The notes below the pieces were generated by a model. The model was not told where the DNA came from. It saw only the letters and a program-made list of their open reading frames with translations, and made no database searches. From positions 2,908,001-2,972,000 of the forward strand of contig LR882958.1 in the NCBI GenBank assembly GCA_904830895.1: a stretch of DNA of 64,000 nt, given 5' to 3'. How positions within the stretch are numbered: position 1 is the first letter of the stretch; the number at the start of each line of letters is the position of its first letter. Both the position numbers and the translations under genes were made by a program. This document shows, piece by piece, positions 56,248 to 64,000 of the stretch. This DNA comes from Planktothrix rubescens CCAP 1459/22. GTDB lineage: Bacteria; Cyanobacteriota; Cyanobacteriia; Cyanobacteriales; Microcoleaceae.

Positions 56248-57006
56248 ATGCTAAAAATCCGTGTAATGCCCACCCTATTGTTTAAAAATTTTGGTCTAGT
56301 TAAGAGTGTGCAGTTCGATAGCTGGCGGCGAATTGGCAGCGTTATGCAAGCCGTCAAAGTTTATAATCTGCGCGAAGTGGATGAATTGGTATTTTTAGAC
56401 ATTAGCGCAACGCCAGAAGGTCATCCCCCTGATTTTGAGACCGTTGATGAAATAGCAGATGAATGCTTTATGCCTCTAACCGTAGGGGGAGGAGTTAAGT
56501 CAGTAGCGGATGTTAGACGCTTATTGCAAGTCGGTGCTGACAAAGTTGCTATCAATACTGCCGCAGTACAAAACCCAGAACTGATTCAGCTAGCCGCTCA
56601 ACACTTTGGTTCCCAGTGTGTTGTGATTTCGATTGATGTCAAGAAACACTCAAATGGTACTTATGAAGTATTTACTCATGCTGGAACTCAACCGACAGGG
56701 AAAGACCCAGTAATGTGGGCAAAGGAAGTGGAGTCTTTGGGTGCGGGGGAAATCCTCTTGACATCCATCGATCAGGATGGAACGATGACTGGCTATGATA
56801 TAGAGTTAACTAGAAAGGTTAGTCATGCCGTCTCGATTCCAGTTATTGCATCGGGGGGGGCTGGTAGTTATCAAGATATGGCTTCAGTTTTGCTAGAAGG
56901 AAGAGCCTCGGCTATTGCTGCTGCTAGTATTTTCCACTTTACTCAGCAGACTCCTTTGGAAGCCAAGCATTTTTTAAACGGTCTGGGATTAAACGTCCGG
57001 CTATAA
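56248..57006 (+). CDS. hisF: HisF-type subunit of the sugar amidation complex
   Basis: This 252-residue TIM barrel has the HisF ammonia channel and product-site segments: LKIRVMPTLLFKNFGLVKSV at the start, DELVFLDISATPEGH, PLTVGGGVKSVADVRRLLQV and LLTSIDQDGTMTGYDIEL. The N-terminus differs from the canonical HisF (ARRIIPCLDV), as is usual for the paralogues in sugar amidation clusters. It partners the HisH immediately upstream. Confidence 0.88.
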   Translation: MLKIRVMPTLLFKNFGLVKSVQFDSWRRIGSVMQAVKVYNLREVDELVFLDISATPEGHPPDFETVDEIADECFMPLTVGGGVKSVADVRRLLQVGADKVAINTAAVQNPELIQLAAQHFGSQCVVISIDVKKHSNGTYEVFTHAGTQPTGKDPVMWAKEVESLGAGEILLTSIDQDGTMTGYDIELTRKVSHAVSIPVIASGGAGSYQDMASVLLEGRASAIAAASIFHFTQQTPLEAKHFLNGLGLNVRL

Positions 57007-57039
57007 TTTTTTATAATCGAGTAATCGAGGTTTTTTTTC

Positions 57040-57321
57040 ATGCACTCAGAACACATTTGTCCTGCTTTAATTGGCTTTAGCTTTTCCAGTCCTAGGATGT
57101 TGGAATATAAGACTCTAATTACTCAGGAAATGCTGAAAAAAGGGTACTTGGCTGCTACCAGTGTTTATGTCTGTACAGAACATACACAGCAGGTGGTAGA
57201 TGCTTATTTTGATGCTCTCGACCCCGTATTTGGTTTAATTGCAGAATGTGAAGCAGGTCGAGATGTGACAACCTTGCTCAAGAGTCCTGTTTGTCATAGT
57301 GGATTTAAGCGATTGAATTAA
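57040..57321 (+). pseudogene. C-terminal fragment of a class III aminotransferase
   Basis: This frame of 93 codons matches only the end of glutamate-1-semialdehyde-aminomutase-like class III aminotransferases (PALIGFSFSSPRMLEYKTLI, YVCTEHTQQVVDAYFDALDP, PVCHSGFKRLN). The PLP-binding lysine region, 300 residues upstream in intact relatives, is missing. A stretch of Ts (57033-57040) sits at the break, and the fragment starts 30 bp after hisF. It is the remnant of a cluster gene lost by deletion. Confidence 0.8.
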
Positions 57322-57450
57322 ATGAATTTAGTCGTTCGCGCCAGCTTCTATTAACATAGGTTCAGGGTCTCTCATGGTCAGTTTGGTGTTGGCACGCAGA
57401 AAACTTGATCTTTTTTCTGAAATAAACAGTATTTAAGCGAGGTATATACG

Positions 57451-57741
57451 GTGACGAGTAATACGGAAAATACAGATAGATTGAGAACGCTCATTCAAAA
57501 AATGAGACTAGCCTATCAGCGCGGTGAGAATGCTATGGCGTGTGCTAGGGAAATCCTTGGCGAATCGGAAAACTCTTTAATTGCTACACTAATTTCGTAT
57601 GATTTGCAAGCAGGCTCCTACATTTCTGCGGTTAAAAATAATCCAGAATTTCAAGAACGTTGGTGTCACCAAGTTGCGAGCATTGTCAACCCATTAGATA
57701 TCTCCGAAAATCCCCAAATGCCATCTATCGCTAATTTTTGA
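57451..57741 (+). pseudogene. N-terminal part of an IS-interrupted methyltransferase
   Basis: A GTG start (with GCGAGG 8 bases before) opens a helical region (TDRLRTLIQKMRLAYQRGEN, LGESENSLIATLISYDLQAG). True gene sequence runs to 57695; the last 15 codons (from DISENPQMP) come from the insertion sequence. Joining 57451-57695 to 58841-59534 gives 939 bases, exactly 312 codons plus a stop, reading IVNPLIKDKKQFTLLEVGCG across the join. Confidence 0.85.
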
Positions 57742-58837
57742 ACCTCTAGCACTCCTGTGCCGGGTTCTCCCAAAGTAACGGATTTATAGGCTTTTTCAGT
57801 TACATTAATAATAATTAATGAATTTTATCTCTGATATTCAATCATTTTTTACAAGAATTATGGGCAATTCTTAGATGATAATACAATCGCTCCTATTCGC
57901 CATCTTATTAGTCCACATACTGTCAAGATTACTGCTTCATAATTTTCCCTCTTTAACCGAAATCTTTCTGAAGCAACTCGATAAATTTTTATCAGTCTTA
58001 TTAAATGTTCGACTACAATCCTTTGTTTGGCTTTTAACCGATTTTCTTCTCGATGTTCAAGCGATATTTCTTGATTTCTCGGTTTCTTATGTGGTGTATT
58101 AATTGCTGTTTCCCCTACATAAGCTTTATCCCCTCTGTATTTTTGATTGTTCCCCAATTCCTCGCTTCTTTCTCTCCACAATTTTAGATCGCTTGTTGCT
58201 CCGGTATAACCCACTACTACATCCACTATTTCTTTCCCATTTGGCATGACAATCACTTGATTTTTAAACGTATGTGTTTTTTTCTTTCCTGAGTAATATT
58301 TTTTCTGCTCTTCATTGTCTGTTGGTCTTTGCATGGGCTGTTCATAGCTATCTACTATTAACTCAAATTCCAGCAGAATTTTTTCTACCCACTCCCAATC
58401 ACTCTCGTTTTTTTTTACTTGCTCAACTAAACTCGCTGGTAGTAATTCTCTGAAGATTTTTATCCAGTTATGGAAAATATCATTCGCTGTTGATTCACTC
58501 ACTTCAAACTGTAACCCTAACATTTGAAATGTGGGCATCTGATGCAGATAAATTAGAGTTAGTAATATTTGTTCATCCACAGATAATTTCTGGCGACGAC
58601 CCCCACCTGCTTTAATCAACCTGATTTTAGTTTTTTCTTGTTCCTGTCGTTTTTCTTGTTCTAATAACTCCGCAGCTTGAATGAGTTCTATCAACTGTTC
58701 ATATTCCATCCCTAATAGCCTTTTTGCTTGCTGGGGATTCTTGTCCAGATACTCTCTTAAGTTACTCATCTCTTATTGGGGTAAAATCCAATTTTACCAT
58801 CTTGCTATCCTTCCCAATTTATATTTTGGAGATGTCT
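57696..58837 (-). mobile_element. Insertion sequence (IS5-like, DDE_Tnp_4 transposase), 1142 bp
   Basis: The element is bounded by imperfect inverted ends (left AGATATCTCCGAAAAT at 57696, right reverse complement AGACATCTCCAAAATA from 58837). A 3-bp target duplication ATT sits at 57693-57695 and 58838-58840. It contains one transposase gene on the minus strand and interrupts a methyltransferase gene. The bounds rest on the visible ends and the exact restoration of the host frame. Confidence 0.85.
57858..58769 (-). CDS. IS5-type transposase (HARBI1/DDE_4-like)
   Basis: This 303-residue transposase has an N-terminal helix-turn-helix region (SVDEQILLTLIYLHQMPTFQ, EVSESTANDIFHNWIKIFRE). The DDE catalytic domain has first Asp in FELIVDSYEQPMQRP (IVDSYEQP), second in RGDKAYVGE, and Glu in QRIVVEHLIRLIK. 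All three acidic residues are present and the frame is intact, so the element may still be active. Its C-terminus ends 162 bases inside the element's left end. Confidence 0.9.
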   Translation of the reverse strand: MSNLREYLDKNPQQAKRLLGMEYEQLIELIQAAELLEQEKRQEQEKTKIRLIKAGGGRRQKLSVDEQILLTLIYLHQMPTFQMLGLQFEVSESTANDIFHNWIKIFRELLPASLVEQVKKNESDWEWVEKILLEFELIVDSYEQPMQRPTDNEEQKKYYSGKKKTHTFKNQVIVMPNGKEIVDVVVGYTGATSDLKLWRERSEELGNNQKYRGDKAYVGETAINTPHKKPRNQEISLEHREENRLKAKQRIVVEHLIRLIKIYRVASERFRLKRENYEAVILTVCGLIRWRIGAIVLSSKNCP

Positions 58838-58840
58838 ATT

Positions 58841-59534
58841 AATTAAAGACAAAAAACAATTTACATTGTTGGAAGTTGGTTGTGGTGAGGCTACCACCTT
58901 GCGTGGTGTAATTGAAAAACTTTCCCATGTGCCCGAGTATTCTCTTGGTTTTGATTTAAGCTGGTCAAGGGTCGCCCATGGCTTGCATTATCTCTCGGAG
59001 AAACAGATACAGGCATCTTTATTTGTAGCAGATCTGTTTAATATACCCCTGGCAGATGATAGCATTGATATTGTTTATACTTCTCATTCCTTAGAACCTA
59101 ATGGTGGTCGAGAGAAGGAGGCAATTAAAGAGCTACTTAGAGTCGCCCGCCATGCAGTAGTGTTAATTGAGCCAATTTATGAACTGGCTTCCCCAGAAGC
59201 TCAAGAGCGTATGCGTTACCACGGCTACATTCGGGGACTCAAAGACGTGGCGACTCAATTGGGTGCTGTAGTAACAAACTACAAATTACTGGATTTCACC
59301 CCCAATCCTCTTAATCCTAGTGGACTGTTGCTACTGGAAAAAGCTACAACTGTCAATTCCACTGTCGGAATTTCCTGGTCTTGTCCTTTAACTCGTACAA
59401 GACTAGAAGATATCGGTGATGTATTTGAGTCTAAGGAGACTGGCTTGGTTTATCCAGTATTGCGAGGTATCCCTATGTTGAACGCCTCAAATGCCATTGT
59501 TGCTTCAGGAATAACTGACGGTACTATAAACTGA
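58841..59534 (+). pseudogene. C-terminal part of the IS-interrupted methyltransferase
   Basis: This part carries the S-adenosylmethionine-binding motif LLEVGCGEATTLRG, the motif-II region VADLFNIPLADDSIDIVYTS and a C-terminal Trm112-like segment (SCPLTRTRLEDIGDVFESKE, YPVLRGIPML). It has no natural start; a TTG at 58866 is the first possible one. It is the partner of the fragment at 57451. Confidence 0.88.
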
Positions 59535-59563
59535 TTTTCGTAGCTGTTAGGAGGCAGTCGTTA

Positions 59564-61054
59564 ATGCAAGTCGTTTTTCGGGTCGATGCTTCTACACAAA
59601 TAGGCACAGGCCATGTCATGCGCTGCTTGGCTCTGGCTCAAGCATGGCATGACACCCAGGGACAACCGATTTTTGTAATGACAACTTCGGTACCAGCCTT
59701 GGAGGAACGCCTGAAGTCAGAAGGAATGCAAGTTGTCCACTTGACAACAGAGCCAGGAAGCTTGGATGATGCCGAGCAAACCACGACACTGGCTCATCAG
59801 TTTGGGGCAACTTGGGTTGTGGTTGACGGGTATCACTTCGGAGGTGAATATCAGCAAATCCTCAAACAGTCTAAATTGCATCTATTATTTATCGATGATT
59901 ACGGACACGCGGAACATTATTATGCTGATTTTGTCCTCAATCAAAATATCTCTGCTGACGAGCAATGGTATAACAACCGAGAAGCGTATACTCAGCTATT
60001 GCTGGACACTCGTTATGCCTTATTGCGACGGGAGTTCTGGCAGTGGCAGGGTTGGCAGCGAACAGTCCCACCAGTGGCTAAAAAAGTTTTGGTGAGTTTG
60101 GGAGGTGCAGACCCTGATAATATTACACTGAAAGTCATTCAGTCTTTGCAGATTGTGGAAGTGGAGGAACTAGAGGCAGTGGTCGTTGTCGGGGGAAGTA
60201 ACCCACACTATGAGAATCTAAAAAGGGCTGTGCAGGATTCACGTTATCCCATCCAGTTGCAACAGAATGTAACCAATATGCCGGAGTTGATGGCTTGGGC
60301 AGATGTGGCTATTTCCGCTGGAGGTACTACTTGCTGGGAATTAGCTTTTATGGGTTTGGCGAGTATTTTGCTGATTTTGGCGGAGAATCAGAGGGCGATC
60401 GCTGAAAAACTAGCAACTCTCAACCTAGCAGTTAATCTGGGTTGGCATCAAGATGTTAAAGAGCAAGAAATTGCCTCTACACTCTCTCAAATTTTGCAAT
60501 CACCAGAACAGAGATCAAAAATGATTAAAGTTAGCCAACAAATAGTAGATGGAGAAGGAAGCTCGAAAATTGTGCGGAATTTAGAAGCCAATTCTATTCA
60601 ACTAAGACCCGTAATAGAAGACGATTGCGAAATTCTGTGGCATTGGGCTAATGATCCAGTTATTCGTTCTGTATCGTTTTCCTCAGAGTATATCTCTTGG
60701 TCAGATCATGTTCAGTGGTTTGCATCCAAGCTGGGCGATCAAAATTGCGTTTTTTATATTGCCCTTAACCCAGATAATGTACCCATTGGACAAGTGCGCT
60801 ATGAAATTACCGATAAAGAAGCAACTATTTCTTTGGCACTGGCAGAATCTTTTCGAGGACAAGGTTATGGTGGTAACTTAATTTTATTAGGCTGCAAAAA
60901 ACTGGGTCAAAACTCAGGCATTGAAATAATTAATGCTTATATAAAACCCAATAATTTAGCATCTATAAGAGCTTTTTTAAAATCTGGTTTCAGAGAAGTA
61001 GGAAAAAAAATAGTTTACGATCAACAAGCCTTACATTTAATTAAAAATTTATAA
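59564..61054 (+). CDS. pseG: PseG-PseH fusion: UDP-sugar hydrolase plus N-acetyltransferase
   Basis: This 496-residue protein combines two pseudaminic acid steps. Residues 1-340 are PseG (FRVDASTQIGTGHVMRCLAL, VLVSLGGADPDNIT and ISAGGTTCWELAFMGL), which removes UDP from the 2,4-diacetamido sugar. Residues 345-496 are a GNAT acetyltransferase of the PseH type (LRPVIEDDCEILWHWANDPV, LAESFRGQGYGGNLILLG), which acetylates the 4-amino group before that step. The ribosome site GGAGG lies 11 bases before ATG 59564. Separate genes are the rule in Campylobacter and Helicobacter. Confidence 0.92.
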   Translation: MQVVFRVDASTQIGTGHVMRCLALAQAWHDTQGQPIFVMTTSVPALEERLKSEGMQVVHLTTEPGSLDDAEQTTTLAHQFGATWVVVDGYHFGGEYQQILKQSKLHLLFIDDYGHAEHYYADFVLNQNISADEQWYNNREAYTQLLLDTRYALLRREFWQWQGWQRTVPPVAKKVLVSLGGADPDNITLKVIQSLQIVEVEELEAVVVVGGSNPHYENLKRAVQDSRYPIQLQQNVTNMPELMAWADVAISAGGTTCWELAFMGLASILLILAENQRAIAEKLATLNLAVNLGWHQDVKEQEIASTLSQILQSPEQRSKMIKVSQQIVDGEGSSKIVRNLEANSIQLRPVIEDDCEILWHWANDPVIRSVSFSSEYISWSDHVQWFASKLGDQNCVFYIALNPDNVPIGQVRYEITDKEATISLALAESFRGQGYGGNLILLGCKKLGQNSGIEIINAYIKPNNLASIRAFLKSGFREVGKKIVYDQQALHLIKNL

Positions 61055-61063
61055 TCTAAATTA

Positions 61064-62143
61064 ATGATGCAAAAACCGATTCTAATTGCAGATAAAAAAG
61101 TAGGTAATACTTTCCCCCCATTTATTATTGCCGAAATGTCTGGCAACCATAATCACTCCTTGGAAAGAGCCTTAGAAATCGTAGAAGCGGCTGCCAAAAC
61201 AGGGGCGCACGCCCTCAAGCTCCAAACCTACACTGCTGATACGATGACCTTAGACATTAAGGAAGGGGAGTTTTTCATTGATGACCCCAACAGCTTATGG
61301 TATGGTCACTCCCTCTATGAACTTTACCAGCAAGCGCATACCCCTTGGGAATGGCACGAACCCATCCTGAAACGCTGCAAAGAACTTGGCATCATCGGAT
61401 TTAGTACCCCTTTTGATGCCACCGCCGTTGATTTTCTGGAATCCTTAGATGTCCCTTGTTACAAAATAGCCTCTTTTGAAAATACCGATTTGCCTCTGAT
61501 TCGCAAAGTTGCCAGTACGGGCAAGCCTATGATAATTTCAACGGGTATGGCAACGGTTGCTGAGTTAGATGAAACGGTGCGAACCGCAAGGGAGGCTGGA
61601 TGTCAGGACTTAGTTTTACTCAAGTGTACAAGTACCTATCCCGCCACTCCAGAAAACAGCAATCTTTTGACGATTCCACATCTGGAGGAACTGTTTGGCG
61701 TGGAAGTGGGTCTGTCTGACCACACAATGGGAGTAGGGGTAGCTGTTGCCAGTGTTGCTCTCGGTGCTACAGTCATTGAAAAGCACTTTACCCTGCGTCG
61801 TGCTGATGGTGGCGTGGATTCCGCTTTTTCAATGGAACCTGCTGAAATGACACAACTTGTGGTAGAGTCTGAAAGAGCTTGGCAAGCGTTAGGTCAAATT
61901 CAGTATGGTTTCACTGATGCTGAGAAAAAATCTTTGATGTTTCGTCGCAGTTTGTATGTGGCTAAAGACATGAAAGCTGGAGAGGTTTTTACACCGGAGA
62001 ATCTGAAAGCTGTACGTCCTGGATTGGGATTGCCACCTAAATATTATGATGTTCTAGTGGGGCAAGCAGTTAAGCAGGATATTCAAAGGGGTAAACCTGT
62101 AACATGGGATTGCCTACAACAGCCAGATCGAGTACAACGATGA
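61064..62143 (+). CDS. pseI: Pseudaminic acid synthase
   Basis: PseI condenses the 6-deoxy-AltdiNAc sugar with phosphoenolpyruvate. The 359 residues have a NeuB TIM barrel (FIIAEMSGNHNHSLERALEI, HALKLQTYTADTMTLDI, PVGLSDHT-type GVEVGLSDHTMG, EKHFTLRR). A C-terminal SAF/antifreeze-like domain (about 295-355, RRSLYVAKDMKAGEVFTPEN) completes it. The sequence favours PseI over NeuB or LegI in SGNHNHSLERA. Complete. It follows the pseGH fusion after 9 bp. Confidence 0.94.
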   Translation: MMQKPILIADKKVGNTFPPFIIAEMSGNHNHSLERALEIVEAAAKTGAHALKLQTYTADTMTLDIKEGEFFIDDPNSLWYGHSLYELYQQAHTPWEWHEPILKRCKELGIIGFSTPFDATAVDFLESLDVPCYKIASFENTDLPLIRKVASTGKPMIISTGMATVAELDETVRTAREAGCQDLVLLKCTSTYPATPENSNLLTIPHLEELFGVEVGLSDHTMGVGVAVASVALGATVIEKHFTLRRADGGVDSAFSMEPAEMTQLVVESERAWQALGQIQYGFTDAEKKSLMFRRSLYVAKDMKAGEVFTPENLKAVRPGLGLPPKYYDVLVGQAVKQDIQRGKPVTWDCLQQPDRVQR

Positions 62144-62161
62144 GATTCTAGGAGACTTCGG

Positions 62162-62648
62162 ATGGGTGTTTATGATTCACTGAATAATTGTGAAAGGGGT
62201 AAAACTCTTTTTATTATTGGTGCGGGACCTCAAATTAATAAATTGTCAGATGAACAGATAAACTTTCTGGAAAATCAAGCTGCAATAGGCGTTAATCGTG
62301 TTCAATATAAAATCAAGACTCGCTATTTTATATCAGCTTACCCCTCTGAAATCCTATTAGCCTTAAAAAAGATACCAGACTCATCTATTTTGATCCATAT
62401 AAGACCTATAATGGAATATCTGTTTTTTAAACCCAATATTCTAACAATAAAACGAGAAGTTTTTGATAAAAACGTGGGATTGAATCGCTTTTTAGATGAA
62501 ACCAATCCAGTAATTTTTACCAAAATGAATGTTGCTTTAGCTGCAACACATTTGGCTTTTATTTTAGGTGCTGCTTTGGTTAGAACAAGTAAAGTTAGAT
62601 TTAGAAGCATACAAATCTAATCAACCTTTTCTAGACGGATCAAGTTAA
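62162..62648 (+). pseudogene. DUF115/MAF-like glycan protein, damaged near its 3' end
   Basis: The open frame covers 152 residues (to 62620) and starts with the typical TLFIIGAGPQINKLSDEQ and YFISAYPSE. It then runs NVALAATHLAFILGA, after which the residues (ALVRTSKVRFRSIQI) look wrong. In another frame the DNA from about 62587 reads LEQVKLDLEAYKSNQPFLDG to a stop at 62646, a credible native tail. The middle of the gene has probably been deleted. Relatives act in transfer of nonulosonic acids to surface proteins or polymers. Confidence 0.6.
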
Positions 62649-62685
62649 TCAATCTATCATGAACATTAAGGATTAGTAGTAAAGT

Positions 62686-64000
62686 ATGGAAATCAGTAAA
62701 TTAGGCTTGAATGTATTTTATGGTCACTCTGAAATTATAAGAAATTATTGTGGCTATCCTGAAGAATTACCTTTACCCTTAGTGATTCAGCATGGAGGTT
62801 CAGCATATTATAACCTTTTTGAAATAACAAACGAGTATTTATTTGATTATTGGGTGTGGAATGAAGAGGTTAAGGAAATGAATATCAAAGATCACGCCAT
62901 TCCTCCTTATACGCTTCATGTTTTAGGAGCACCTTTTATTTATTTAGCCGATGAATTAAAACTCTCATTTACAGATATTGAAAGAAAAGGAACAATCGTA
63001 TTTCCTGGTCACTCTACACCCTGTTGCCCACTAATCAAAGACTTTGAAGAGTACGCGAACCAATTGGAAATCTTGCCAGATCAATTTCATCCTATTACTG
63101 TTTGTCTTCACCCTTATGATATATTTCAAAGCTTACATATCCCTTTTGAAAATAAGGGATTTACAGTTGTATCTTGTGTCCCCGATGTCATTACATATCA
63201 CCAAGAAATTGTTAACAATATAAATCTATTTTGGCAAATATATGAACAGTCTTATACATCTTCTTATTTAACGAATTTTATTCATTATTGTGCAGGAAAA
63301 AAATATGCTACATCCAATAGTTGGTCAACAGGTGCTTACTACTCTATGTACCTGGGTCTTCAATTTTTCTTTTATGGACAAAAGAACCAGTATGGACGAG
63401 GTGAGTATCCAGGCGCAACATCTGCAGATCTAGAATATTACCAAAAAATGGAAGCCCTTTTCAGTCTTAGCAATGATGGTCAAGTTGTAGATATTGAAAC
63501 TCAATGGGAAATTGCCTCAAAACGATTAGGGGTTGATCAAAAAATGGGAAGTAATGAGTTATATTCCTATTTAACTAACTTATATCAATCTCGACCCTAT
63601 GTAGAAGGATTAAGGCATAAATTTACGCTTCTGGCTGAAACTGAAGCACAGGTGCAAAACTTGCAAGCTCAACTTCAGGAATCTAGTGTTCAAATACAAG
63701 AAGTTAAAACCCAATTGCAGAGCATTGAATCCGAAAATAAACATTTAAAATCTCAACTGAATCAAGTTAAAACCTTGACAGAAATCTGCGAATTTCAACT
63801 TAAGAATTCTCAATTAAAAAGTGATGAATATTATGCTTTTCTTTCTAAAACTAGAAATGAATTAGGAAAACTGCAAAGTCTTTTAGATGTCAGCAGCGAG
63901 TTAGATATAGGTCTTGATAGCCAAGCCTTGGAACAATTACTATCGAATTACAAAGACTCTTTAGAGAAAGATTCAGGCAATCCTTTACATTATTATCAAT
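62686..64000 (+). CDS. Unknown surface-glycan cluster protein with coiled coil (3' end beyond window)
   Basis: The frame is open from ATG 62686 to the window edge (438 codons so far). The N-terminal 300 residues are an alpha/beta region (MEISKLGLNVFYGHSEIIRN, LVIQHGGSAYYNLFE, YLADELKLSFTDIE, GTIVFPGHSTPC). From about residue 305 a long coiled coil follows (TEAQVQNLQAQLQESSVQIQ onward). It resembles hypothetical proteins found next to nonulosonate genes, some with glycosyltransferase-like folds. I do not assign a reaction. Confidence 0.7.
   Translation, partial: MEISKLGLNVFYGHSEIIRNYCGYPEELPLPLVIQHGGSAYYNLFEITNEYLFDYWVWNEEVKEMNIKDHAIPPYTLHVLGAPFIYLADELKLSFTDIERKGTIVFPGHSTPCCPLIKDFEEYANQLEILPDQFHPITVCLHPYDIFQSLHIPFENKGFTVVSCVPDVITYHQEIVNNINLFWQIYEQSYTSSYLTNFIHYCAGKKYATSNSWSTGAYYSMYLGLQFFFYGQKNQYGRGEYPGATSADLEYYQKMEALFSLSNDGQVVDIETQWEIASKRLGVDQKMGSNELYSYLTNLYQSRPYVEGLRHKFTLLAETEAQVQNLQAQLQESSVQIQEVKTQLQSIESENKHLKSQLNQVKTLTEICEFQLKNSQLKSDEYYAFLSKTRNELGKLQSLLDVSSELDIGLDSQALEQLLSNYKDSLEKDSGNPLHYYQ

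Overview
The window reads as a cyanobacterial chromosome, most likely a filamentous non-heterocystous lineage close to Planktothrix/Oscillatoria. The evidence is gene content (Ycf34, the cyanobacterial sulfate-permease cluster with its NIL-domain gene, deazaflavin cofactor gene cofH, a cyanobacteria-type radical SAM/PDZ protein), frequent GCGATCGC (HIP1) sites inside genes, and many short heptameric tandem repeats in the gaps. The genus is inference; no rRNA or other marker lies in the window. I found no tRNA, rRNA or CRISPR array.

Layout: 0-10.7 kb is housekeeping (partial pdhB, secD-secF, chorismate mutase, radical SAM protein, uppP, tsaB, a Ser/Thr kinase, ycf34, a CCA-adding-type enzyme). 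10.8-14.9 kb holds a Wzc-like tyrosine autokinase and a Wza-like SLBB export protein, a polysaccharide export pair on the minus strand. At 15.0-15.5 kb is a small relic with a ribbon-helix-helix gene and IS200/IS605-like hairpins. 15.6-18.0 kb has an FAD oxidoreductase carrying an in-frame palindromic repeat, a small secreted peptide with an RGGGR motif (PatX-like candidate) and a LapA-like membrane protein. 18.0-23.6 kb is the sulfate uptake locus: divergent Crp-type regulator, then sbpA, NIL protein, cysT, cysW, cysA. 23.6-37.6 kb is mixed: small orphan genes, a matrixin-like protease, a GAF-PAS-GAF-GGDEF protein, a class II aldolase-like protein, cofH, a TPR protein, tgt, cobS and a protein with three ChW-like repeats.

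37.9-44.2 kb is an AT-rich defence-like island: Uma2 nuclease, a GNAT-PIN gene split from its C-terminal half by a frame break, an ASCH protein, an McrB-like AAA ATPase whose 3' end is duplicated, an McrC-like nuclease and a truncated HigA antitoxin. After mnmE, a squalene/phytoene synthase-family gene, a lone potA-like ATPase, a retropepsin-like protein and a TPR protein comes a long pseudaminic-acid-type nonulosonate cluster (50.0-64 kb, cut by the window end). It contains pseB, pseC, a toxin-antitoxin pair, a pseF-methylase fusion, a sugar amidotransferase with dedicated HisH/HisF, an aminotransferase remnant, a methyltransferase interrupted by an insertion sequence, a pseG-pseH fusion, pseI and a damaged DUF115-like gene. 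Together these would make an activated, probably amidinated nonulosonic acid for a cell-surface glycan, although the locus is partly decayed.

The strongest hunt items are the frame-broken GNAT-PIN gene beside ASCH and McrBC genes, the duplicated mcrB tail, the exactly reconstructable IS insertion in the glycan methyltransferase, the in-frame palindrome in the FAD enzyme, and the PatX-like peptide.
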